This document shows, in pieces, positions 1 to 7,245 of a stretch of 22,946 nt of DNA. Both the position numbers and the translations under genes were made by a program. Below the pieces are notes generated by a model. That model was not told where the DNA came from. It saw nothing but the letters and a program-made list of their open reading frames with translations, and ran no database searches. Each line of letters starts with the position of its first letter. Within the stretch, counting starts at the first letter, position 1. Source of the stretch: Bacteroidales bacterium UBA6267 (lineage in GTDB: Bacteria > Bacteroidota > Bacteroidia > Bacteroidales > UBA1556); assembly GCA_002440745.1 (NCBI GenBank), contig DJVB01000027.1:1-22946 (forward strand), in the 5' to 3' direction.

Positions 1-135
1 TTCACGCCAACCGTTGCCGGACTTTACACCATCGTGGCCAAGGCAAAATGTGGAGAAACGGTTTGTCAGGAATTGCGGATTCCGCTGACTATCAAAGAGA
101 TTGATCCATGTCTGACTTGCAATTGTGGAAATTGG
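1..135 (+). repeat. Copy A of the 45-codon conserved block of a 354-bp tandem repeat
   Basis: This block repeats 354 bp downstream (355-489). The two copies match at 129 of 135 bases, and all six differences are third-position changes or a Leu CTG/TTG change that leave the amino acid unchanged. The window starts inside the repeat, so more copies may lie upstream. Confidence 0.9.
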
Positions 136-837
136 AATAGCATGACGGGGACGTTCACGTTTTCTGAAGGACAAGGAAATTTCAGCGTCCAAGGGACTAA
201 TAATACTCCGGTGAGCATCAATCAAATTTGCACGGGAACAGCTATCAATCTGCCGTTGAACTTTGGCTGTTCAGGAGACGGTTGCAATTTAGAAATGTCG
301 TGGTCGATTTTAGGGCCGGTGAAAATTCCGAGTCGAAGTGGTTCGGTGGTTAGCTTCACGCCAACCGTTGCCGGACTTTACACCATCGTAGCCAAGGCAA
401 AATGCGGGGAAACGGTTTGTCAGGAATTGCGGATTCCGTTGACTATCAAAGAGATTGATCCTTGTCTGACTTGCAATTGCGGAAATTGGGAAAACGGAAT
501 AATTAAATGGCAAAAGCCGGATGGAAGTCAAGGAGAAATTACATTAAAAGATTATAAAGGAGAAATTATTGAATTGTCTCCTTTTGCTCGAGGGAGTGTT
601 AGTATAACAGCAAAATACAATTGTTCACAATCTTATGAGGATTGTCAACCGATTTACGAACTCACTATAAAACAAGGAGATGGGACAATTCTGTCAAAAA
701 AATCGCCTGTACAAATGCTGACAGCCTATACGGAAAACCTAACAGCTATCCCGGGAGTTGAATACATTTTTGAGTTTTCAGTAAGCTGCAATAATAAAGA
801 TTGCTCAAAATACATTTTAAAATTCCGAGGGAATTAG
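1..837 (+). CDS. 3' part of a cysteine-rich Ig-like tandem-repeat protein (5' end outside window)
   Basis: The reading frame is open from base 1 and ends with TAG at 835-837, giving 278 residues; the GTG at 34 is not a real start. The visible protein is built of units of about 118 aa. The segment starting FTPTVAGLYTIVAKAKCG and ending in a CxxCxCGNW motif occurs at residues 1-45 and again at 119-163. Between them is a beta-rich stretch with a paired-Cys motif (FGCSGDGC) and a SWSILGP strand typical of PKD/Ig-like modules in secreted Bacteroidota proteins. The last ~115 residues are a diverged unit (KYNCSQSYEDC, SVSCNNKDCS) ending KFRGN. No type IX sorting domain, membrane anchor or enzyme domain is visible, so how the protein is placed on or outside the cell is not known; the N-terminus is missing. 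Secreted or surface structural/adhesive function is inference from repeat type only. Confidence 0.8.
   Translation, partial: FTPTVAGLYTIVAKAKCGETVCQELRIPLTIKEIDPCLTCNCGNWNSMTGTFTFSEGQGNFSVQGTNNTPVSINQICTGTAINLPLNFGCSGDGCNLEMSWSILGPVKIPSRSGSVVSFTPTVAGLYTIVAKAKCGETVCQELRIPLTIKEIDPCLTCNCGNWENGIIKWQKPDGSQGEITLKDYKGEIIELSPFARGSVSITAKYNCSQSYEDCQPIYELTIKQGDGTILSKKSPVQMLTAYTENLTAIPGVEYIFEFSVSCNNKDCSKYILKFRGN
355..489 (+). repeat. Copy B of the 45-codon conserved block of a 354-bp tandem repeat
   Basis: Second copy of the block at 1-135, encoding the same 45 residues. After the shared CGNW the sequence diverges into the C-terminal unit, so this is the last full copy of the block. Confidence 0.9.
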
Positions 838-941
838 ATAAAGGAAATGTCTCATTCAAAATGAAATGAATCTTTATTCAATGATAAAGTGCCAATAAAT
901 GAGGCGCAGACGGGATTTTTTTTAGGGTGGTAACCCATATA

Positions 942-991
942 GTTGTCGTAAAGGATTCGCCACGAGGGGCGAATCTACGACAACGTTTTTT
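942..991 (+). terminator. Long imperfect hairpin followed by a T-run: terminator or REP-like element
   Basis: Left arm GTTGTCGTA (942-950), 3-nt bulge AAG, GATTCGCC (954-961), loop ACGAGG, then GGCGAATC (968-975) and TACGACAAC (976-984): 17 perfect base pairs broken by one bulge. GTTTTTT follows at 985-991, so on the + strand it has the form of a Rho-independent terminator, about 105 bp after the repeat-protein stop. Its length, GC-rich core and bulge also fit a mobile repetitive palindrome (REP or MITE-like). The two readings are not exclusive. Confidence 0.55.
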
Positions 992-993
992 AT

Positions 994-1057
994 GGGCGTC
1001 CAACAAAAAAGGCCAAAACTCTCGTTTTGACCTTTATTTGTCGGAGTGGCCCGACTC
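994..1057. repeat. 64-bp direct repeat, distal copy: duplicated tRNA-Pro 3' end and terminator
   Basis: Identical base for base to 1088-1151, offset 94 bp. Bases 1041-1057 reproduce the last 17 nt of tRNA-Pro (part of the T loop, 3' side of the T stem, 3' acceptor strand and discriminator) with no tRNA body attached. The rest copies the downstream terminator and about 10 further bases. Confidence 0.9.
1008..1035 (-). terminator. Second copy of the tRNA-Pro terminator hairpin
   Basis: Exact copy of the hairpin at 1102-1129 (12-bp stem, loop GAGA read on the minus strand, T-run beyond). It could act as a back-up terminator for minus-strand transcription of tRNA-Pro. Confidence 0.6.
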
Positions 1058-1074
1058 CCCGATAGCCATCGGGG
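1057..1074. repeat. Short perfect palindrome CCCCGAT-AGCC-ATCGGGG
   Basis: 7-bp arms around a 4-nt loop, lying in the ~30 bp that separate the two 64-bp repeat copies. No T-run follows on either side. Palindromes of the CCCGATAGC-type are, from general recollection, common short repeats in Bacteroidota genomes; the copy number here cannot be checked from one window. Confidence 0.5.
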
Positions 1075-1087
1075 TAAACTTCTCCTC

Positions 1088-1151
1088 GGGCGTCCAACAA
1101 AAAAGGCCAAAACTCTCGTTTTGACCTTTATTTGTCGGAGTGGCCCGACTC
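1088..1151. repeat. 64-bp direct repeat, copy joined to the intact tRNA-Pro
   Basis: This copy runs from the tRNA 3' end (1135-1151 lie inside the tRNA gene) through its terminator. It is identical to 994-1057 and the match stops abruptly on both sides. Confidence 0.9.
1102..1129 (-). terminator. Rho-independent terminator of tRNA-Pro
   Basis: On the minus strand, AAAGGTCAAAAC pairs with GTTTTGGCCTTT (12 bp, one G-U) around a GAGA loop. The T-run at 1104-1099 includes the stem's last three T's. It begins about 5 nt beyond the tRNA 3' end. Confidence 0.85.
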
Positions 1152-1208
1152 GAACGGGCGACCGCTTGCACCCCATGCAAGAATGCTAGCCAACTGCACC
1201 ACACCCCG
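1135..1208 (-). tRNA. tRNA-Pro (anticodon GGG)
   Basis: A complete 74-nt cloverleaf folds on the minus strand. The acceptor stem CGGGGTG pairs with CACTCCG (one G-U). The D stem is GTGC/GCAT with a 9-nt loop. The anticodon stem CTTGC/GCAAG encloses loop ATGGGGT, with T33 and anticodon GGG. The variable loop is CGGTC, and the T stem GCCCG/CGGGC has loop TTCGAGT. The discriminator is A and CCA is not encoded, so CCA must be added after transcription. It lies downstream of recN in the same direction but has its own promoter-like site (1267-1274) and terminator. Its 3' end is duplicated at 1041-1057, as tRNA 3' ends used by integrases can be. Confidence 0.95.
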
Positions 1209-1266
1209 AAATTAGTTTCGTATTCCTAATGGAATTTGAAGAACGTCCCTTTATTTAAAAGGGCTG

Positions 1267-1274
1267 CAAAGATA
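1267..1274 (-). promoter_or_regulatory. Bacteroidota -7 element TATCTTTG upstream of tRNA-Pro
   Basis: Read on the minus strand the site is TATCTTTG, a full match to the TAnnTTTG -7 consensus of the Bacteroidota housekeeping sigma factor. A TTG at 1292-1290 lies 15 nt upstream, a little close for a -33 element. The predicted start would give a leader of roughly 50 nt before the tRNA, beginning with a small CCCTTT/AAAGGG hairpin (1247-1263). Confidence 0.6.
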
Positions 1275-1302
1275 ATATTATTTCTAAATCAAGAAAATGT
1301 TT

Positions 1303-2961
1303 TTAAATATCGGCCAACATCTCCATTGCTGTCTGTCGAGCGCTTTCTGAGCTTCGGTCTCCACTCAACATAGTCGCGATAATTTGAACCCGCTCCGCAT
1401 GTTCCAAAAATCGTAACTGAGTTTTAGTAGCATCGCTATTTATCTGTTTTTCAACCAAATAATGACTATTAGCTTTTGCTGCAATTTGAGGTAAATGACT
1501 AATCACAATAAGTTGAGCAGCTTCTGCCAAATTGCGCATCATCACCCCTACCCTTTGAGCAGTTTCGCCTGAAATACCTGTATCTATCTCATCAAATATC
1601 AAAGTGGGAAGCTTTTTCTTTAAACCTAAAACAGATTTTACCGCCAACATCAACCTCGACAATTCACCTCCACTTGCCACCTTAGAAAGTGGCTGCGGAG
1701 CAACACCTTTATTTGCCGAAAAAAGAAATTCAACTTCGTCATGGCCATTTTCCGTGGGCAAATCCACCCTACTCATTATAATTTGAAACTTGGCATCAGG
1801 CAAAGCTAAATCAGTTAGACGTGACTGTATTGCGTGCTCAAGCTCCGAGATAACAGCTTGTCTTGAATTTGTCAAAACTTTGGAAGCCTGACTAAATTCC
1901 ATTAGCGCAATCTTTAACCTTTTATCTAAATCTTCCAGCTCAGCCTCCAATAAATCAGTGTCGGCCACCTCTTTCGAAAATTTCTCCATCAATGGAATCA
2001 ACTCATCACCTTCGGCAAGCTGATGTTTTTTTACCAAACGATAAATCACAGAAAGCCGCTCCTCTACTTCTTCAAGTCGTTGAGGATCAATTTCTATTCT
2101 TTCAAAATCATGCTCGATATCACCCAATAATTCTTTGACATCAATGCGAATATTTTCAAAACGAGCAACCATCTCAGCAGAATTTTTATAATGCTTAGAA
2201 GCTTGACGCAATGAATTGACAACATCGGTGAGCCGCTGAATTAGCCCGTTGGAGTCGGCATCAATTATCTGAACTGACTGAAAAAGAGCATTCTTAATCT
2301 CTTCGGCATGTTGCAACAGCTCCAATTCTTGCTCCAATTCAATTTGCTCGCCTAATTGATATTTCAATTCTTGCAATTCAGTCAGTTGAAATTGCACAAA
2401 ATCGAAAGCCGACTTAGCTTTTGAAAGACGCTCTTCAACTTGATTTCTCTTGGATTTAAGCTGTTGAAATACAGCATATTTATCTTTGTAATCAAGGAGT
2501 TCCTTATCATTTCTTGCAAAATCATCAATCATCAGCAAACGCATATCGGACCGGCTCAAACTAAGATTTTCATGCTGTTCGCTTAAGTCCACAATTTTGC
2601 TACTCAATTCTGAAAGAGCGGTGAGAGGCACAAGAGAATCGTTGATAAAGGAACGACTGCGCCCATTAGCACTAATTTCTCTACGGATGACAAGTGGATT
2701 GGAAAAATCTATTTCGTATTTTTTAAAAACCTCATTAACAGCCATTTCATCAACAGAAACAGCCATTTCTAAAACAGCTTTCCTTTCAGGATTTGGTACT
2801 AATATCCCTGAAGACCTATTGCCAAGCAAAAGAGAAATAGCCCCAACAATCATAGATTTGCCGGCACCTGTTTCGCCAGTGATGACATTAAATCCGGTTT
2901 TGGGGAAGAAAGTTGTTTCTTCGACAATTCCAAAATTTTGTATAAATACAGATTCAATCAT
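1303..2961 (-). CDS. recN: DNA repair protein RecN
   Basis: RecN is an SMC-like ATPase that acts at DNA double-strand breaks in recombinational repair. The 552-aa length equals the usual family length. Visible motifs are Walker A GETGAGKS at residues 29-36 after a typical N-terminus (IQNFGIVEE), a long helical coiled-coil-like middle (about 150-380), the ABC signature SGGELSR at about 430-436, Walker B LIFDEID at 454-460, and a switch-type histidine in VISHLPQIA near 490. All catalytic motifs are intact. It starts 49 nt after the glycogen synthase-phosphorylase stop, in the same direction, so read-through from the glycogen operon is possible. TTATTTTG at 2980-2973 is one base off a -7 consensus and could be its own promoter. 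No functional link to glycogen is implied. No clear terminator follows before the tRNA-Pro promoter. Confidence 0.96.
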   Translation of the reverse strand: MIESVFIQNFGIVEETTFFPKTGFNVITGETGAGKSMIVGAISLLLGNRSSGILVPNPERKAVLEMAVSVDEMAVNEVFKKYEIDFSNPLVIRREISANGRSRSFINDSLVPLTALSELSSKIVDLSEQHENLSLSRSDMRLLMIDDFARNDKELLDYKDKYAVFQQLKSKRNQVEERLSKAKSAFDFVQFQLTELQELKYQLGEQIELEQELELLQHAEEIKNALFQSVQIIDADSNGLIQRLTDVVNSLRQASKHYKNSAEMVARFENIRIDVKELLGDIEHDFERIEIDPQRLEEVEERLSVIYRLVKKHQLAEGDELIPLMEKFSKEVADTDLLEAELEDLDKRLKIALMEFSQASKVLTNSRQAVISELEHAIQSRLTDLALPDAKFQIIMSRVDLPTENGHDEVEFLFSANKGVAPQPLSKVASGGELSRLMLAVKSVLGLKKKLPTLIFDEIDTGISGETAQRVGVMMRNLAEAAQLIVISHLPQIAAKANSHYLVEKQINSDATKTQLRFLEHAERVQIIATMLSGDRSSESARQTAMEMLADI

Positions 2962-3010
2962 AATTTAGAATGCAAAATAACATAAAATTATGAGAGACTA
3001 AATGGACAAA

Positions 3011-6000
3011 TTATATCCATTCCACCAACATAAAATCCTGTCGATGATACATGAATGGATGCCATGCGTAAACCCTAAATGCAAAATTGATAACGCCGGC
3101 CTTAGAAATGGAAATCACTGAGGAATAAGTGGCCGAATTGCCAACAACCTCCACATTTTCAAGAGGATAAGAATAAACAAATTCCTTAACTTCTTCGCCA
3201 TCTTTCTTCACCATAACCAATTCTACTTTCACCGAATCAACTATTTCTTTCACATTTTCAAGAGTGACTTCCACTTTAAAACCATCTCCGGCGAGCAAAG
3301 CTTTTTTAGTTAAGTCGGGATACACAATGCGAACTACTTCTATATTTTTCCATTGATTGGAAATACGGTGTTTCCATTGAGTTAATTCCTCAGCTCTCTC
3401 AAAATGATTCTTAGCTGTCAGATTTCCATTCTCTGCCAGAGGCATATAATATAGATTCATATAATCCTCAAGCATTCGATTCATGGTAAAATGCGGTGCA
3501 ATTTCCGCAAAATTTTTCTTAATCATAGCCACCCAATCGTGAGGAATATCCTGTTCGTCACGGGTGTAGAAAACATTGCGGATTTCATTTTCGAGAAGCT
3601 GATAGATATATGCTGCATCTAACTGATCTTGAAGCGATTGATCTTCGTAAGTTCGTTCCTCGCGAAGTGCCCAACCAGCTCCTTCGGTATAACCTTCGGC
3701 CCACCATCCATCAAGCACAGAAAGATTGAGTACCCCATTCATCACAGCTTTTTCGCCACTTGTGCCGCTGGCTTCTAAAGGTCGGGTTGGATTATTCAAC
3801 CAAACGTCCACACCCTGAGTCAGTTTTTTACCCAAATTCATGTCGTAGTCGGGAATAAAAATGACCTTGCCGGCAAACTCAGGCATGCGACTTATTTCAA
3901 CAATACGCTTAATCAAGTCCTGTCCGGCTTTATCAGCTGGATGGGCTTTTCCGGCAAAAATAAACTGAACCGGACGCTTTTTTGAATTAACAATGGAAGA
4001 CAGACGCTCCAAATCGGTGAAAAGCAGATGAGCCCTTTTATAAGTAGCAAAACGTCTTGCAAAACCTATAGTCAATGCTTTGTCGTTCAAACTATTGATA
4101 ATTCTTACAATGTCATTTGGGGCAGTACTACCCTCTTCAATCTGAGCTTGCAAACGTTCTTTGATATAGCTAATCAATCTTGACCTTTCCAACTGACGTT
4201 TTTCCCAAATCAGCTCATCATCCACATCATAGATTTTTTGCCATAATTCCAAATGATTTTGAACTGTGCTAAAATTTCTTTGAATATGCTGTTTGAAGAG
4301 TTTTTGCCATGACTTGGCAGTCCAGGTTGGCCAGTGAACTCCATTGGTTACGTGGCCTATGTAGAGCTCATCGGCAAAATATCCGGGGAACATATTCTCG
4401 AACATTTTTCGGCTCACTTCACCATGAATTTTGCTTACACCATTCATCTCAGCAGACAATTTAGCTGCTAAAACAGACATGGAAAAACTTTGGCTAAAGT
4501 CATTTTCGTTATCACGACCAAGCCCCATAAACCTATTCCAGTCGATACCTAATCTATTGGCATAGTGAGGCATATATCTACGAATCAAATCTTCATGAAA
4601 GCGATCATGACCAGCAGGAACCGGAGTATGCGTTGTGAAAAGAGAATTGGAACGAACGATTTCCACAGCTTTATCAAAGCCCATATTATGTTGTTCAATA
4701 AGAATCCGAAGTCTTTCAAGTCCGGCCATTGCAGCATGACCTTCATTCAAATGATAAACTTCAGGGGATTGGCCCAAAACATTTAATGCTCTTACACCTC
4801 CCACACCCAGTAGGATTTCTTGTTTCAATCGATTTTCCCAATCGCCACCATAAAGATGATGCGTTATGGCACGATCTGCAGGTGTATTTTCATCTATATC
4901 TGTATCAAGTAGATAGAGTTTTATTCTACCAACATTGACCTGCCAAATTTTTGCAGTCAATGTTCTGCCGGGCAAAGCAATTTTAATGGTTTTCCATTGT
5001 CCATCTTCATCAAAAACCGGATCAACCGGCATGTGAGTAAACTTTTGTGCTTTCGATTCGGCCAACTGATTTCCATCGGGAGTGAGACGTTGTTTGAAAT
5101 AACCATAACGATAAAGAAGTCCTACTGCAACTAATGGAATATTTGCGTCACTTGCCTCTTTGAGATAATCTCCGGCAAGGATTCCTAACCCTCCACTGAA
5201 AATTTTCACAGTATCGTGAAGACCGTATTCCATGCTGAAATAAGCTATTCGCGGCATTTCTTCAGCCTGCTCCTCACTCATATAATCCTGAAAATCACTA
5301 TACACCAAGCGAAGTTTAGTCATAAAATCATCATCAGTTTCCAACTGTTGCAGTTGAGAAATATCTAAGGATTCCAAGAGTTCAATGGGGTTGAAATGCA
5401 CTTCTTTCCACAAGTCAGGATCTATGATTTTAAACAAATGTGCAGCTTCGTGATTCCACGTCCACCAAATATTTCTCGACAATTCCACAAGTGGTCTAAG
5501 CGCTTCCGGAATTCGTGGAGCGATAAAAGCCTTTTTCCACTTTGGCGTTGAATGATGCTCGACAACTAAGCGACTTCCTTTTTCAATAAAGTACTTAATA
5601 TCAGCAGATTCGAATCGCTTTTTAGCTTCTACAATAGCTTGATTATAAGCATTAAAATAATCCTGAATCAGATTTTTCCAAAGGGCAGAATTTGCAATCA
5701 ATTGAGCGTCATCAGACAAAATCTCATTGTCTGTGTTCATATAAAAAGTTATGGAAGCAACCAATTCGTTCACGGCTTCCAAATAATTATCCTCATTTCG
5801 CTCAATAACGCGAGCGGCAATATTTCCCTGAGATAAGAAGGTTTTTATCCACTGACCAAAACCCGCGTAAGATGTTGTAATTGTGGGAATTCCAAAGGCC
5901 AAACTTTCCATTGGAGTGTAACCCCACGGTTCGTAATAAGATGGGAAAGCCGTCAAATCGAAGCCAAGAAGAAAATCGTAATAGTTAAGTTGGAACAAAT

Positions 6001-7222
6001 GATCGAAGCCATCGAAGTAAATGGGAAGAAATATAATCTTCACCTTACTATTTTTCTCATTATAAATCTGTTTCGACTTAAGGTGATTCAAAACAGGATC
6101 ATGTTCTTCATTGAAAATCCGATGCGATAAATAGCCCGGGGTGGGATTTGAAAAATCGCCATCCAAACGCCTTTGAACTAAAGGATGAATTTCGCCATGA
6201 TGCGCCGGTACAGCAATTACAGCTAATATTTCCCTATCAGGATTTTGCTGGTTTAATTGAGCCAAAGCATCAATAAACAAATCCAAGCCCTTATTTTTAT
6301 ATTCGTACCTACCGCTTGTAAGAACCATATAAGGCTCATTTTCAAACTCATAACCCAATATCAGTTTTGACTTTTCAAGAATATTTTTTCGAACCTCAGC
6401 TTTAAGGCTGTCTTTTTTCTCAACCGGTGGTAAGAAGTTGAGATTAAAACCGTTTGGCGTTACAAAATCAGGAGCTTTTTTCAGCAAAAACTCACATTCG
6501 TGAGCAGTAATGGAACTCACAGTAGTAAAAACATCCACATTTTGAGCAACGGTTTTTTCCATGCTGTATTTCGAGCGGATATTGAACTTAGAAGCCTCAG
6601 CTTCAGGCTGAACTGTTTCTAATAGATTATATAGCGGCTGATTATTTCCGGCCAAAACTCTTCCCAAAATCGTGGCATGAGTAGTAAAAACGGTGGCAAT
6701 ATTTGGAGCGGCATTTTTCAAGTAAAGAACACCCGATCCGGTCATCCATTCGTGGAAATGGGCTATAACTTCTCCGGCACTTCCGTGGTGAAAATCGCTA
6801 AAAGATTTAATAACCATTCCGGCAGCATAGCCAAACAAAGCAGGTTCGATATAATCCCACCGACCGGCTAATGAATCTAACTGAAACTCATCCCAGAGCT
6901 CTGTGAAAATGCGATCTTTCTCCGGAAATAGAATAGAAAAATCAATTAAGAAAACGATGGGTTGTGAAGGGATTTTCCAACGGCCAATGCGTACATTAAA
7001 ACCAAACTTAGCAACCTCTGTTTTCCAGTCGGCAAAAAGTTCGGGTGATTCAATAAACGTTTGATTTTCTGAATGTTCCTTAATTAAATCTGGACCAATC
7101 AAAATATACTTTTCATTCAATGAAGTCAACTCTTCGGCCTTTGTGGAAATGACCGTATTTATCCCGCCCACTTTGTTGCAAACTTCCCAGCTTACTTCAA
7201 AAAGGTTATCTATCTTAAGCAT
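3011..7222 (-). CDS. glgP: Fused GT3 glycogen synthase / GT35 alpha-glucan phosphorylase
   Basis: A 1403-aa two-enzyme protein. The N-terminal ~560 residues resemble eukaryotic-type (GT3) glycogen synthase: FEVSWEVCNKVGGI at 8-21 and the catalytic E-x7-E in YYEPWGYTPMES (E431, E439). A DUF3417-like linker follows (about 568-650, IPEALRPLVELSRNIWWTWNH). Then comes a GT35 phosphorylase: YFSMEYGLHD at 661-670, FSGGLGILAGD at 675-685, NGVHWPTW, and the pyridoxal-phosphate lysine K1158 in EASGTSGEKAVMNG. The C-terminal ~100 residues form a beta-rich domain ending HRQDFMLVEWI. The synthase half should extend alpha-1,4-glucan from a sugar nucleotide; the phosphorylase half should release glucose-1-phosphate. 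Key residues of both halves are present, so both are probably active. It is the fourth gene of the glycogen operon, 23 nt after the GH57 gene. The fusion is an established Bacteroidota architecture; donor nucleotide is not readable from the sequence. Confidence 0.94.
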   Translation of the reverse strand: MLKIDNLFEVSWEVCNKVGGINTVISTKAEELTSLNEKYILIGPDLIKEHSENQTFIESPELFADWKTEVAKFGFNVRIGRWKIPSQPIVFLIDFSILFPEKDRIFTELWDEFQLDSLAGRWDYIEPALFGYAAGMVIKSFSDFHHGSAGEVIAHFHEWMTGSGVLYLKNAAPNIATVFTTHATILGRVLAGNNQPLYNLLETVQPEAEASKFNIRSKYSMEKTVAQNVDVFTTVSSITAHECEFLLKKAPDFVTPNGFNLNFLPPVEKKDSLKAEVRKNILEKSKLILGYEFENEPYMVLTSGRYEYKNKGLDLFIDALAQLNQQNPDREILAVIAVPAHHGEIHPLVQRRLDGDFSNPTPGYLSHRIFNEEHDPVLNHLKSKQIYNEKNSKVKIIFLPIYFDGFDHLFQLNYYDFLLGFDLTAFPSYYEPWGYTPMESLAFGIPTITTSYAGFGQWIKTFLSQGNIAARVIERNEDNYLEAVNELVASITFYMNTDNEILSDDAQLIANSALWKNLIQDYFNAYNQAIVEAKKRFESADIKYFIEKGSRLVVEHHSTPKWKKAFIAPRIPEALRPLVELSRNIWWTWNHEAAHLFKIIDPDLWKEVHFNPIELLESLDISQLQQLETDDDFMTKLRLVYSDFQDYMSEEQAEEMPRIAYFSMEYGLHDTVKIFSGGLGILAGDYLKEASDANIPLVAVGLLYRYGYFKQRLTPDGNQLAESKAQKFTHMPVDPVFDEDGQWKTIKIALPGRTLTAKIWQVNVGRIKLYLLDTDIDENTPADRAITHHLYGGDWENRLKQEILLGVGGVRALNVLGQSPEVYHLNEGHAAMAGLERLRILIEQHNMGFDKAVEIVRSNSLFTTHTPVPAGHDRFHEDLIRRYMPHYANRLGIDWNRFMGLGRDNENDFSQSFSMSVLAAKLSAEMNGVSKIHGEVSRKMFENMFPGYFADELYIGHVTNGVHWPTWTAKSWQKLFKQHIQRNFSTVQNHLELWQKIYDVDDELIWEKRQLERSRLISYIKERLQAQIEEGSTAPNDIVRIINSLNDKALTIGFARRFATYKRAHLLFTDLERLSSIVNSKKRPVQFIFAGKAHPADKAGQDLIKRIVEISRMPEFAGKVIFIPDYDMNLGKKLTQGVDVWLNNPTRPLEASGTSGEKAVMNGVLNLSVLDGWWAEGYTEGAGWALREERTYEDQSLQDQLDAAYIYQLLENEIRNVFYTRDEQDIPHDWVAMIKKNFAEIAPHFTMNRMLEDYMNLYYMPLAENGNLTAKNHFERAEELTQWKHRISNQWKNIEVVRIVYPDLTKKALLAGDGFKVEVTLENVKEIVDSVKVELVMVKKDGEEVKEFVYSYPLENVEVVGNSATYSSVISISKAGVINFAFRVYAWHPFMYHRQDFMLVEWI

Positions 7223-7245
7223 AAAAAAAATAAAATGTTAAAAAA

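Larger units (their letters stand above)
838..1134. other. Gene-free stretch between the repeat protein and tRNA-Pro
   Basis: No credible coding sequence is present; the short open frames here run across hairpins and repeat copies. It holds a T-rich run (915-922), a long hairpin (942-984), two copies of a 64-bp repeat carrying the tRNA terminator, and a CCCCGAT palindrome between them. Confidence 0.75.

Noticed and set aside
994..1151. Two-copy repeat considered as a CRISPR remnant
   Set aside because: 64-bp units including tRNA sequence and a terminator, one 30-bp spacer and no cas genes nearby.
922..1176. Open reading frames on both strands across 922-1176
   Set aside because: They span the hairpin, the 64-bp repeats and part of the tRNA, have no RBS or family resemblance, and owe their repetitiveness to the DNA duplication.
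1247..1263. CCCTTT/AAAGGG hairpin as recN terminator
   Set aside because: Only 6 bp and no T-run after it on the minus strand; it lies downstream of a consensus -7 element and so is more likely in the tRNA leader.
2597..2968. 123-aa plus-strand frame opposite the recN 5' region
   Set aside because: Antisense to a fully conserved recN; its sequence has no recognisable domain.
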